Made by a program: the position numbers and the translations under genes. This document shows positions 17,084-25,932 of a stretch of DNA of 64,000 bases, piece by piece (the stretch's first letter is position 1; every line of letters begins with the position of its first letter). The notes under the pieces were generated by a model. It had not been told where the DNA came from. It searched no databases and worked only from the letters and a program-made list of their open reading frames with translations. The stretch is from Hymenobacter sp. (GTDB taxonomy: Bacteria > Bacteroidota > Bacteroidia > Cytophagales > Hymenobacteraceae): contig JAQBNT010000156.1 in NCBI GenBank assembly GCA_028288445.1, positions 19,890-83,889 on the forward strand, written 5' to 3'.

Positions 17084-19600
17084 ATGAAAGTAGTGCGTGT
17101 GCAAAAAGGAGTGCTGGCCGCCGGGCTGGCCGTGGCCATTGGTCTCACCGCGTTTCGGCTGCGCCCGCCCGAAGAGGGGCTGTTGCCGCGCATTGCCCGG
17201 CAGCTGGCTGAGTATTACACTGCCGCTCGGCAGGAAAAGGTGTACCTGCACCTCGACCGGCCGGTGTACGGCACCGGCGAAACCATCTGGTTCAGCGCCT
17301 ACGTGGTGGACGCCTCCCGGCACGAGCTCGACTCGCTCAACCAGGTGCTGCACGTCGACCTGCTCTCGCCCGAGCGCCGGGTGGTGGCCCGCCGCACCCT
17401 GCGCCTGCAGGGCGGCCGCGCCAGCGGCGACCTTACCATTGCCGACACCCTGGCCGCCGGCACCTATGTGCTGCGCGCCTACACCAACTGGATGCGCAAC
17501 GCCGGCGACGAGTTCGTGTACAGCCGCCGGCTGAGCGTGTGGCCGGCCTCGCCCATTGGCCCGCAGGAGCCCCGCGTGGCCGCCGCGCCCACCACGGCCT
17601 TTGCCCGCGCCCGGGCCGCCGCCGCCGCCCGCCCCGACGTGCAGTTTATGCCCGAAGGCGGCTACCTCGTGGAGGGCCTGCCCGCCGTGGTGGCCTGCAA
17701 AGCCACCGATGCCAGCGGCCGGGGCCTCGACGTGCGCGGCCAGATTCTCAATGACAAAAACGCCGTGGTGGTGCCCGCCTTCAGCAGCCGGCACGCGGGC
17801 ATGGGGCGCTTTGCCTTCGTGCCCGGCACCGGCCAGCGCTACCACGCCCACCTCACCCTGCCCGACGGCAGCACCGCCGACTACCCGCTGCCCGCCGTGC
17901 AGCCCAGCGGCTACACCCTGCACATTGTGGACGGGGGCGAAAACTTCATCGTGGAGGCCCGCTACCGGGGTGCGGGCGGTGCGCCCGCGCCCGGCCCCGT
18001 GCAGCTCATGACCCAGGTGCGCGGCGTGGTGGCCTACCCCGGCCCCCGCACCTTCAGCGGCGATGCGCCCGCCGCGTGGCGCATGCCCAAGAAGAATTAC
18101 CCCAACGGCATCGTGCACTTCACCTTGTTCGATGCGCAGGGCGCGCCGCAGTGCGAGCGGCTGGCGTTTGCCCAGAACGGGGCGGCCGGGCTGCGCATCG
18201 CCATCACCCCCGACCAGCCCAGCTACGGGCCGCACGCGCCGGTGCAGCTGGCCGTGCGCGTGACCGATGCCGCCGGCCAGCCGGTGGCCACCAACTTCTC
18301 GCTCGGCGTGAGCGATGCCGGCCTCAGCGCCCTTGACCCCAACGCCGAAACCATTGCCTCGAACCTGCTGCTGACCTCCGACCTGGTGGGCTACGTGGAG
18401 AACCCGGGCTACTACTTCCGCAGCCCCACGGCCGGCACCAACCAGGCCCTCGACGACCTGCTGCTGACCCAGGGCTGGCGGCGCTTTGTGTGGAAGCAGG
18501 TGCTGGCCGGCCAGGCCCCGCCGCTGCGCTTCGGCCCCGAGCACGACCTGAGCCTGGTGGGCCAGGTGGTGAGCGAGCACGGCAACCGCCCCATCCCCAA
18601 CAGCCAGCTGACCTTCCTGCAAACGCGGCCTGCCAAAAACATCACCACCGGCACCACCAACGCCGACGGCCGCTTCAGCTTCGTGGGCATTCCCGTGGTC
18701 GATACGGCCGTTATCACGCTCCAGGCCCGGCGGTCGCAGGGCGGCAGCAACGTGCTCATCCGGCCCGATGAAGGCCCCGCCGTGCCCGCTCAGGCGCTGC
18801 CGCCGCTGCCCTCGCTGGCGGCAGCCCCGGCGGGGGTAGCGGCCTTTGTGCGCCGCAGCCGCCAGGCCCAGGCCACCGAGCTCGACCTGCACCCCGACAA
18901 GGCCATTCGCAACATCAACCTGGGCAACGTGGCCGTGACGGCCAAGCGCCTGAAAGTGCCCGCCGACGACCCGCGCCGCCTCTACGGGGCCACGGGCGGC
19001 ACCGTGGTCGACTTCACCGAAATCCCCTCGGCCCAATCGGCCCAGAACCTGCTGCAAGTGCTGCAAGGCCGGGTGGCAGGCCTCGTCATCAGCGGCAACC
19101 CGCCGGATATGTCGGCGCAAATCCGGGGCTCCGGCTCGCCCCAGTTTATTCTGGATGGGATGAAAGTGGATATTGACGTCATTTCCACCATTCCGGCGAC
19201 GGATGTCGAGTCGGTCGAAATATTCAAGGGGCCGGAAGGGGCCATCTTTGGCAGCAGCGGCGGCGTTATTGCCATCTACACCAAGCGCGCCGACCCCAAC
19301 TACAAGGGGGCCGACAAAGGCCCCGCGCCGGGCATTGCCATCGTGAAGATGGCCGGCTTCGCCGAGGTCCGCGAGTTCTACCAGCCCCGCTACAACGCCC
19401 TGCTCACCAACCCGCCCGCCGACCCGCGCACCAGCACCCTGTACTGGAACCCCATCGTGCGCACCAACGCCAGGGGCGAAGCCGAGCTGCACTTTTTCAC
19501 CGCCGATGGCAGCGGCACCTTTCAGGCCGTGGCCGAGGGCCTGAGCCTGGACGGCGTGCCTGCTACGGGCAGCGGCACGCTCACGGTGAAAGGCAAGTAA
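17084..19600 (+). CDS. MG2/alpha-2-macroglobulin-like protein with carboxypeptidase-regulatory and TonB plug-like domains, no beta-barrel
   Basis: KVYLHLDRPVYGTGETIWFSAYVVD (MG2), VSEHGNRPIPNSQLTF, LLQVLQGRVAGLVISGNPP...AQIRGSGSPQFILDGM (plug), YWNPIVRTNARGEAELHFFTADGSGTFQAVAEG. Confidence 0.85.
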   Translation: MKVVRVQKGVLAAGLAVAIGLTAFRLRPPEEGLLPRIARQLAEYYTAARQEKVYLHLDRPVYGTGETIWFSAYVVDASRHELDSLNQVLHVDLLSPERRVVARRTLRLQGGRASGDLTIADTLAAGTYVLRAYTNWMRNAGDEFVYSRRLSVWPASPIGPQEPRVAAAPTTAFARARAAAAARPDVQFMPEGGYLVEGLPAVVACKATDASGRGLDVRGQILNDKNAVVVPAFSSRHAGMGRFAFVPGTGQRYHAHLTLPDGSTADYPLPAVQPSGYTLHIVDGGENFIVEARYRGAGGAPAPGPVQLMTQVRGVVAYPGPRTFSGDAPAAWRMPKKNYPNGIVHFTLFDAQGAPQCERLAFAQNGAAGLRIAITPDQPSYGPHAPVQLAVRVTDAAGQPVATNFSLGVSDAGLSALDPNAETIASNLLLTSDLVGYVENPGYYFRSPTAGTNQALDDLLLTQGWRRFVWKQVLAGQAPPLRFGPEHDLSLVGQVVSEHGNRPIPNSQLTFLQTRPAKNITTGTTNADGRFSFVGIPVVDTAVITLQARRSQGGSNVLIRPDEGPAVPAQALPPLPSLAAAPAGVAAFVRRSRQAQATELDLHPDKAIRNINLGNVAVTAKRLKVPADDPRRLYGATGGTVVDFTEIPSAQSAQNLLQVLQGRVAGLVISGNPPDMSAQIRGSGSPQFILDGMKVDIDVISTIPATDVESVEIFKGPEGAIFGSSGGVIAIYTKRADPNYKGADKGPAPGIAIVKMAGFAEVREFYQPRYNALLTNPPADPRTSTLYWNPIVRTNARGEAELHFFTADGSGTFQAVAEGLSLDGVPATGSGTLTVKGK

Positions 19601-19620
19601 ACCAGTGACGGGGGCATACC

Positions 19621-19746
19621 GGAACATTCCGGCATGCCCCCGACGGGCGCAACCACGACCCCGGAACATTCCGGTATGCCCCCAACGGGCGTAACCACGA
19701 CCCCGGAACATTCCGGCATGCCCCCAACGGTCGCGGGCACGACCCC
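19621..19746. repeat. Three tandem 42-bp units
   Basis: ggaacattccgg(c/t)atgcccccRacgg... units at 19621, 19663, 19705. Confidence 0.93.
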
Positions 19747-19788
19747 GGAATGTTCCGGAGTCGTGCCCGCGACCGTTGGGGGCATACC
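19715..19788. repeat. Long hairpin: 36-bp arms, 2-nt spacer, 2 mismatches
   Basis: ggcatgcccccaacggtcgcgggcacgaccccggaa / ttccggagtcgtgcccgcgaccgttgggggcatacc. Confidence 0.93.
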
Positions 19789-19842
19789 GCAACTCAGCGG
19801 AACGCCCCTGACGAGCGCGGCGGGCACTCCGCTGAGTTGCGG
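19787..19842. repeat. Adjacent inverted repeat, perfect 15-bp arms
   Basis: ccgcaactcagcgga ... tccgctgagttgcgg. Confidence 0.88.
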
Positions 19843-19882
19843 AAGCGTCCGCCAGGCAAAACTTCACTGGGGCTAAAAGCAA

Positions 19883-19913
19883 AACGCGCCCCCGGCGAAG
19901 CCAGGGGCGCGTT
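19883..19913. terminator. Hairpin between convergent genes
   Basis: aacgcgcccc-cggcgaagcca-ggggcgcgtt. Confidence 0.65.
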
Positions 19914-19938
19914 GCAAGCGGGCGAAAGCCGGAGCGGG

Positions 19939-20964
19939 CTATTCCTTGGTGATGCGGGCGCTGCTGCGCTGGCCACCGTCGGCGTACTCTACCAGGTAGA
20001 GGCCGCGGCCCAGGCTGCTCAGGTCCACAGCCGTTTCGGTGGTGCCGGGCTGGGCGCTGAAGCTGGCCACGCGGGCCCCGGTGGTGCTGAACACCGTCAC
20101 GCGGGCATCGCGGCTGGCGGCGGTGTGGGGCACGCTCAGGCGGTTCTGCACGGGGTTGGGGTAAGCGGCCAGGTTGGTGCTAGCCAAGCCGGCGCGGGTG
20201 GCCGAAACGACCGCCTGCTGGCTTTTCAGAATCACGTCGCGCAGGATAAAGTAGCGTCCTTCCGTGTCGCTGCCCACCCGGAAATATAGCCGTACGGTAA
20301 GCGTGGCGTTGGCTGCGATGCTCAAGCCGCCGCTGCTTAGGAAAGCCATGCGGTACGTGCTAGTAGGGGTGGTGGCCGAAACGTTCGGCAGCACAATGGG
20401 GTTAGCAGCCGTGGTGGTGCTTGCGGCTCCGAAAGAGCCGTTGGCAGCAGCGCCCAACACGCCGCCCGGGCCCTTGCCCCCGGCAAAGTCTGCCGAGTCG
20501 GTAGCAAAGCCGCTCAGGGAATAGGCAAGAGCGGCGCGGCCGTTAGCCGAGTTAGCCGTTCCGGCCGAAAAAATCAGCGAATCAACGCGCAGAGGAGTTG
20601 TTCCCGAGTTGGTAATGGTAAACTGCTCAAACCACTTGCGGCGCGGACCCGTCGAAATGGCGGAGCTGCCGCCGGCACCCGTGGCAGCCGTGCCAAAGGC
20701 CTGACCCAAGCTCGAATACGGAGCATAAGCAGTGGTAGCCGCGCCAGTTGATGCAACCACGTTGGCCAAGCCATTGGATAGCACATAGCGCCGGAAAGTG
20801 GCAGCGCCTGCGGTCACGCCGGTAGTTGGCCGGCGTACAGCCGCGCTGTCCGAAGCATTACGCTTCAGTGGCCACTGCACGAAAACCTGGGTTTGAGCCG
20901 CTGCCTTTTCGGCCAGGCCCAGGCCAGCTAATAACAATAGTGTGGAAAGTAGATTCTTTTTCAT
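19939..20964 (-). CDS. Secreted protein of unknown function with T9SS type A sorting domain
   Basis: Signal peptide MKKNLLSTLLLLAGLGLAEKAAA; C-term LAAYPNPVQNRLSVPH...GLYLVEYADGGQRSSARITKE. Confidence 0.88.
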   Translation of the reverse strand: MKKNLLSTLLLLAGLGLAEKAAAQTQVFVQWPLKRNASDSAAVRRPTTGVTAGAATFRRYVLSNGLANVVASTGAATTAYAPYSSLGQAFGTAATGAGGSSAISTGPRRKWFEQFTITNSGTTPLRVDSLIFSAGTANSANGRAALAYSLSGFATDSADFAGGKGPGGVLGAAANGSFGAASTTTAANPIVLPNVSATTPTSTYRMAFLSSGGLSIAANATLTVRLYFRVGSDTEGRYFILRDVILKSQQAVVSATRAGLASTNLAAYPNPVQNRLSVPHTAASRDARVTVFSTTGARVASFSAQPGTTETAVDLSSLGRGLYLVEYADGGQRSSARITKE

Positions 20965-21098
20965 GGGGTTGGGATTGGGAGTTGAAATGGAAAGTTAAAG
21001 CGGTACGTCTGGTTGAGTTTAAACAGTATGAGCGGGATATTACTCCTGCAATCTGTGGCTTCTATTACCAAAAACAAAGGATTGGGGCGACTTTAGTT

Positions 21099-21119
21099 GC
21101 GCAATCGTTGCCGGGAACG
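21099..21119 (-). promoter_or_regulatory. Candidate operator site B
   Basis: gcgcaatcgttgccgggaacg = reverse complement of the 21-mer; 135 bp upstream of the 20964 start. Confidence 0.65.
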
Positions 21120-21170
21120 TTGGCGCTGAGTGCAACAGCGGCGCTTAGGTAAAACGATTCATCGGTTAAT

Positions 21171-21211
21171 GCATCGGTCCCGGCCTGACTGCTGCCCGCC
21201 GGGGCCGATGC
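21171..21211. other. Hairpin between divergent operator sites B and C
   Basis: gcatcggtcccggc ... gccggggccgatgc (1 mismatch). Confidence 0.7.
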
Positions 21212-21216
21212 GAGAA

Positions 21217-21237
21217 CGTTCCCGGCAACGATTGCGC
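21217..21237 (+). promoter_or_regulatory. Candidate operator site C upstream of the esterase-GH28 gene
   Basis: CGTTCCCGGCAACGATTGCGC, 124 bp upstream of ATG 21361. Confidence 0.65.
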
Positions 21238-21360
21238 AAAAAAAAGCGCCCGGGCGGGTGAGAACAGGGGGGCAACGGTCGGGAAGCGGCCTAATATTGT
21301 ATAGGGCGATACTGTCCGCGCGGCCCGTTTGGGGCCGGCACTACACTTTCCTTCTCTCCG

Positions 21361-23724
21361 ATGAAATCAACTTTGGTCGCACTGCTGGCCGGGCTCGGCA
21401 CCTGCCTCACGGCAGCCTTCCGCCCGGTCGATGCCCCGAAAACGCAGATTTTCCTGGTCGGCGATTCCACGATGGCCGACAAGGCCGACCTGACCAAGCC
21501 CGAGCGCGGCTGGGGCATGGAGTTCGGCCAGTATTTCGACGGTGGCGTGGTCATCCGCAACACCGCCGTGAACGGCCGCAGCACCAAAAGCTTCCTGCGC
21601 GAAGGCCGCTGGGCGAAAGTGGTGCAGGACCTAAAGCCCGGCGACTGGGTGTTCATCCAGTTCGGCCACAACGATTCGAAGGTGGAGGACAGCGTCCGCT
21701 CGGCCCCGGCCCAGACGCTGTACCGCCAGCTGCTCACCAAATTCGTGCAGGAAGCCAAGGCCAAAGGCGCGAACCCGGTGTTGCTCACGCCGGTGGGCCG
21801 CCGCTATTTCGACGATGCCGGCAAGCGCAAGGACGACCACGGCGAATACCCCGGCGTGGTGCGCGAAGTGGCCAAAGCCCAGAAGGTGCCGCTCATCGAC
21901 CTGCACGAAAAAAGCTGGGCCATGTACTCGGCCATGGGCGAAACCGGCACCCGCCCGCTGTTCTGGAGCTACCTCAACGGCTACTACCAGCCCAACCCCG
22001 TGGCCCCGGCCAAAAACGACAACACCCACTTCTCGGAGTACGGTGCCACCCGCGTGGCCCAGATTGTGGCCGAAGACGTGCAAACCCAGCACCTCGCGCT
22101 GGCCAGCCACCTCGCCCGCACCGCGTTCGAGGGCAAGCTCGCCGCCGACCTGCCCGTGGTGCTGCAAACCATGTTCAAAAAGGACACCTTCAACCTGGCC
22201 AAATACGGTGCCGTGGCCGACGGCCAGACCCTGAACAGCGAGGCGTTCCGCAAGGCCATTGAGGCCTGCGCCGTGACCGGTGGCACCGTGCTGGTACCGC
22301 GCGGCCTGTGGCTTACCGGCCCCATCGTGCTGAAAAGCAACGTGAACCTGCACCTGGCTACCGGCGCGCTCGTGCAGTTCACGGCCGACCGCAGCCAGTA
22401 CCCACTCATCAAAACCACCTGGGAAGGGGAGGAGGCCATCCGCAGCCAGGCCCCGATTTCGGGCGTGGACCTGACCAACATTGCCGTCACCGGCAACGGC
22501 ACGTTCGACGGTGCGGGCGATGCCTGGCGGCCCGTGAAAAAGAACAAGCTCAACGAAAGTCAGTGGCAAAAGCTGGTGGCCTCGGGCGGCGTGCTCAACG
22601 AGAAGAAGGATTACTGGTACCACACGGCTGCTTCGCTGAAAGGCAATATGCTGGCCGCGGCTGGCACCCCACGCAAGAGCCTGAACGTGGGTGATTTTGA
22701 CGATATCCGGGATTTTCTGCGGCCCAACATGCTCAGCCTCACGCGCTGCAAGCAGGTGCTGCTGGAAAGCTTCGTTATTCAGAACTCGCCAGCCTGGACC
22801 ATTCATCCGCTGCTGTGCGAGGACATCACCGTGCGCAACGTGACGGCCCGCAACCCCTGGTATGGCCAGAACACCGATGCCATCGACCTCGAATCGTGCC
22901 GCAACGGCTTGGTGGAAGGCTGCACGTTTGATGTGGGCGACGATGGCCTGTGCATCAAGTCGGGCCGCGACGAAGAAGGCCGCAAGCGCGGCGTGCCCAC
23001 CGAGAACTTCGTCATCCGCGACTGTAAGGTGTACCATGCCCACGGCGGCTTCGTGATTGGCTCCGAGATGTCGGGCGGCGTGCGCAACCTGTACGTGAGC
23101 AACTGCACCTTTATCGGCACCGACGTGGGCCTGCGCTTCAAAACGGCCCGGGGCCGCGGCGGCGTGGTCGAAAATATCTTCGTCGACGGCGTGGACATGA
23201 CCGACATTGCCGGCGAGGCCGTGCTGTTCGACATGTACTACGCCGCCAAGGACCCCGTGCCGCTGGCCGGCGAAAGCACCGCGCCGCCCGTCATCGCCGC
23301 CAAGCCGCTGAACGAAGGCACGCCGCAGTTCAAGAACTTCCGCATCCGCAACATCACCTGCAAAGGCGCGACCACCGGCATCCTGGTACGGGGCTTGCCT
23401 GAGATGAGCATCAAGGACATCAGCATCGAAAATGCGGTGCTCGAAAGCAAGAAAGGCCTGTTGTGCCAGGAAGCCGAAAACATTCGCCTGAAAAACGTGA
23501 CTTTGCTTTCGACTGAAACCATGCCCGTGATGGAAGTGCAGAACAGCCGCAACATCACCCTCGACGGCATCCGCTACGCCAATGGCGCGGAGCTACTCCT
23601 GCGCGTGACCGGCGACCGTAGCAAGGACATCCGCCTGGTGAATACCAACACCAAGCTGGCGAAGAAAGACGTGCAGCTGGGCGACAAAGTGGCCAAGAAA
23701 ACGGTCAGTGTCGCGCAGCGGTAA
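21361..23724 (+). CDS. Fusion of SGNH/GDSL rhamnogalacturonan acetylesterase (CE12-like) and GH28 polygalacturonase
   Basis: N-term IFLVGDSTMADK...GWGMEFGQYF, FIQFGHND, DNTHFSEYGA; C-term NTDAIDLESC, GDDGLCIKSG, GGFVIGSEMSGG, LRFKTARGRGG. Confidence 0.93.
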   Translation: MKSTLVALLAGLGTCLTAAFRPVDAPKTQIFLVGDSTMADKADLTKPERGWGMEFGQYFDGGVVIRNTAVNGRSTKSFLREGRWAKVVQDLKPGDWVFIQFGHNDSKVEDSVRSAPAQTLYRQLLTKFVQEAKAKGANPVLLTPVGRRYFDDAGKRKDDHGEYPGVVREVAKAQKVPLIDLHEKSWAMYSAMGETGTRPLFWSYLNGYYQPNPVAPAKNDNTHFSEYGATRVAQIVAEDVQTQHLALASHLARTAFEGKLAADLPVVLQTMFKKDTFNLAKYGAVADGQTLNSEAFRKAIEACAVTGGTVLVPRGLWLTGPIVLKSNVNLHLATGALVQFTADRSQYPLIKTTWEGEEAIRSQAPISGVDLTNIAVTGNGTFDGAGDAWRPVKKNKLNESQWQKLVASGGVLNEKKDYWYHTAASLKGNMLAAAGTPRKSLNVGDFDDIRDFLRPNMLSLTRCKQVLLESFVIQNSPAWTIHPLLCEDITVRNVTARNPWYGQNTDAIDLESCRNGLVEGCTFDVGDDGLCIKSGRDEEGRKRGVPTENFVIRDCKVYHAHGGFVIGSEMSGGVRNLYVSNCTFIGTDVGLRFKTARGRGGVVENIFVDGVDMTDIAGEAVLFDMYYAAKDPVPLAGESTAPPVIAAKPLNEGTPQFKNFRIRNITCKGATTGILVRGLPEMSIKDISIENAVLESKKGLLCQEAENIRLKNVTLLSTETMPVMEVQNSRNITLDGIRYANGAELLLRVTGDRSKDIRLVNTNTKLAKKDVQLGDKVAKKTVSVAQR

Positions 23725-23748
23725 ACGACATTTGCTTACAAAAAACGC

Positions 23749-23851
23749 CCGTCATGCTGAGCGAAGTCGAAGCATCTCTACCGCAGTACTAAACTCAATC
23801 GAAAGGATTAGTTGTGCGGTAGAGATGCTTCGACTCCGCTCAGCATGACGG
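23749..23851. repeat. Palindromic repeat, GTCATGCTGA-N-GAAGCATCTC family, copy 3
   Basis: ccgtcatgctgagcgaagtcgaagcatctctaccgc ... gcggtagagatgcttcgactccgctcagcatgacgg. Confidence 0.92.
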
Positions 23852-23874
23852 CCTTATATCTAACACCCCACCCA

Positions 23875-25803
23875 ATGAAACCAACTACCCGTCTCATTCT
23901 CCCGCTGCTGGGCCTGGCGCTGCTGAGCGAAACCGCCTCCGCCCAAACGGCGCGGCCGGCCGCCTACTCCCAGCGCATGGCCGACGCCTTCATGACCTGG
24001 CACCCCGATTCGATGGTCATCGGCAAGAACAAAATGGCTGGCTGGGGCTACGAGCAGGGCCTGATGATGTACGCCATGGAGCGCATCTGGGAGCGCACCG
24101 GCGACGCCAAATACTTCAGCTACATCAAGAAAAACCTCGACTACTCGGTGCAGGCCGACGGCAGCATTCTCAAGTATAAGCAGGAAGATTTCAACCTCGA
24201 TAACATGGCCACCGGCCGTGCCCTGCTGCTGCTGAGTCAGATGTCGGTGCCCGGTAATGAAAAGTATATCAAGGCGGTGCAATACCTGCGCAAGCAGCTT
24301 GATGGCCAGCCGCGCACCAAGGAAGGCGGCTTCTGGCACAAAAAGGTTTACGTCAACCAGATGTGGCTCGATGGCTTGTACATGGCCGAGCCGTTCTACG
24401 CCAACTACAGCCAGGTTTTCAACCAGGCGGCGGGCTTTGATGACGTGGCCAAGCAGTTTGCCCTCATCGAAAAGCATTTGGTGGATGCCAAAACCGGCCT
24501 GCTCTACCACGGCTACGACGAAAGCAAGGAGCAAGCCTGGGCCAACAAAACCACCGGCCAGAGCCCCAACTTCTGGGACCGCGGCATTGGCTGGTACGGC
24601 ATGGCGCTGGTCGATGTGCTCGACTATTTCCCCGCCAACCACCCGCAGCGCCCCATGCTCATCAAGGCCCTGCAACGCCTGGCCCCCGCATTGGCCAATT
24701 ACCAGGACCCCAAAACTGGCACTTGGAGCCTCGTGATGGCCCAGGAAGGCCGCAAGGGCAATTACGCCGAAGCCTCCGGTAGCAGCATGTTCGTCTACGC
24801 GCTAGCCAAGGGCGTGCGCCTCGGCTACCTCGATAAAAAGTATAGGGAAGTAGCAAAGAAAGGCTACGACGGCCTGCTGAAAACCTTCGTCGAAACTGAG
24901 CCCACCGGCGCGCTGGCCTTCAACGGCACGGTGAGCGTGGGCGGCCTGGGCGGCAAGCCCTACCGCGACGGCTCCTACGAATACTACCTCACCGAGCCGC
25001 TGCGCAAGAACGATTTGAAGGGCGTCGGCCCGTTCATCCTGGCCAGCACGGAGATGGAAATTGCCGCTGAAAACGCCGTTGGCCAGGGCAAAACCGTGGG
25101 CCTGGACTACTACTTCAACCACGAGATGCGCAAAAGCCCTGTGACGGGCGAGCCGGAGCAGTGGCACTACACCTGGGAGGAGCGCACCCACGGCGGCTTC
25201 TGGCTGTGGGGCAACCAGTTCCGCGAACTGGGTGCCAAAACGGTAGCCGTGCCCACGGCCCCCACCGCCGCCAGCCTCAAGCCCCTGAGCGTGTACATCA
25301 TCGTCGACCCGGACTCGCGTAAGGAGTCGCCCAAGCCCAACTATGTGCAGCCCGCCGACAGCAAGGCCATCACCGAATGGGTAAAAGGCGGTGGCACCCT
25401 CGTCCTCCTCGCCAACGACACGGCCAACTGCGAAATCAAGCACTTCAACGAGTTAGCCAAAAACTTCGGTGTACAGTTCACCAACCAGAGCGTGAACATG
25501 GTGCAGGGCTCGCAGTTCGAGCAGGGCAAAGTGGATTTAACCTCCGGCAAAGCTGTTTTCAAAACTGCCACCACGGCCTACGTGAAGGAACTGGCGGTGC
25601 TATCGGTAGCAACTCCGGCCCAGCCGCTGGTCACCAACAACGGCAAGGTGATTATGGCCACGGCCCGCCTGGGCAAGGGCAAAGTCTTCGTCCTCGGCGA
25701 CCCGTGGCTGTACAACGAGTACACCGACGGCCGCAAAATCCCGGCTTCGTTCGAGAATTTCCAGGCCGGAAAGGACCTGGCAACGTGGTTGCTGGGCAAG
25801 TAA
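23875..25803 (+). CDS. GH105/GH88-type unsaturated rhamnogalacturonyl hydrolase with C-terminal DUF4350-like domain
   Basis: WGYEQGLMMYAMERIWERTGD, VNQMWLDGLYMAEPF, FWDRGIGWYGMALVDVLDYFP; C-term VYIIVDPDSRKESPKPNYVQPADSKAITEWVKGGGTLVLLANDTANCEI. Confidence 0.92.
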   Translation: MKPTTRLILPLLGLALLSETASAQTARPAAYSQRMADAFMTWHPDSMVIGKNKMAGWGYEQGLMMYAMERIWERTGDAKYFSYIKKNLDYSVQADGSILKYKQEDFNLDNMATGRALLLLSQMSVPGNEKYIKAVQYLRKQLDGQPRTKEGGFWHKKVYVNQMWLDGLYMAEPFYANYSQVFNQAAGFDDVAKQFALIEKHLVDAKTGLLYHGYDESKEQAWANKTTGQSPNFWDRGIGWYGMALVDVLDYFPANHPQRPMLIKALQRLAPALANYQDPKTGTWSLVMAQEGRKGNYAEASGSSMFVYALAKGVRLGYLDKKYREVAKKGYDGLLKTFVETEPTGALAFNGTVSVGGLGGKPYRDGSYEYYLTEPLRKNDLKGVGPFILASTEMEIAAENAVGQGKTVGLDYYFNHEMRKSPVTGEPEQWHYTWEERTHGGFWLWGNQFRELGAKTVAVPTAPTAASLKPLSVYIIVDPDSRKESPKPNYVQPADSKAITEWVKGGGTLVLLANDTANCEIKHFNELAKNFGVQFTNQSVNMVQGSQFEQGKVDLTSGKAVFKTATTAYVKELAVLSVATPAQPLVTNNGKVIMATARLGKGKVFVLGDPWLYNEYTDGRKIPASFENFQAGKDLATWLLGK

Positions 25804-25830
25804 AGCCGAACAATAGATGTAATGAGCCAG

Positions 25831-25855
25831 GCCGGCCGGGAATTTCCCGGCCGGC
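25831..25855 (+). terminator. GC-rich palindrome followed by T-rich tract
   Basis: gccggccgggaatttcccggccggc tttgtttt. Confidence 0.75.
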
Positions 25856-25918
25856 TTTGTTTTGGGCGGCTGGGAACGTGAGCACTCACTAGCGAAGCGG
25901 CCAGCGTCGGCGGTCACG

Positions 25919-25932
25919 GAAACGATTACGCA
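25919..25932 (+). promoter_or_regulatory. Diverged operator-like site E upstream of the SSS symporter
   Basis: GGAAACGATTACGC vs GGCAACGATTGCGC; 126 bp upstream of ATG 26058. Confidence 0.45.

Noticed and set aside
19634-19876. 80-aa ORF with PEHSGMPPTG repeats
   Set aside because: Generated by the 42-bp tandem DNA repeat; no ribosome-binding context or domain, so treated as a repeat rather than a gene
17078-19882. 934-aa minus-strand ORF antisense to the MG2/plug gene
   Set aside because: GC-rich shadow ORF: low-complexity Gly/His/Arg/Ala translation, no domains; sense strand has signal peptide and domains
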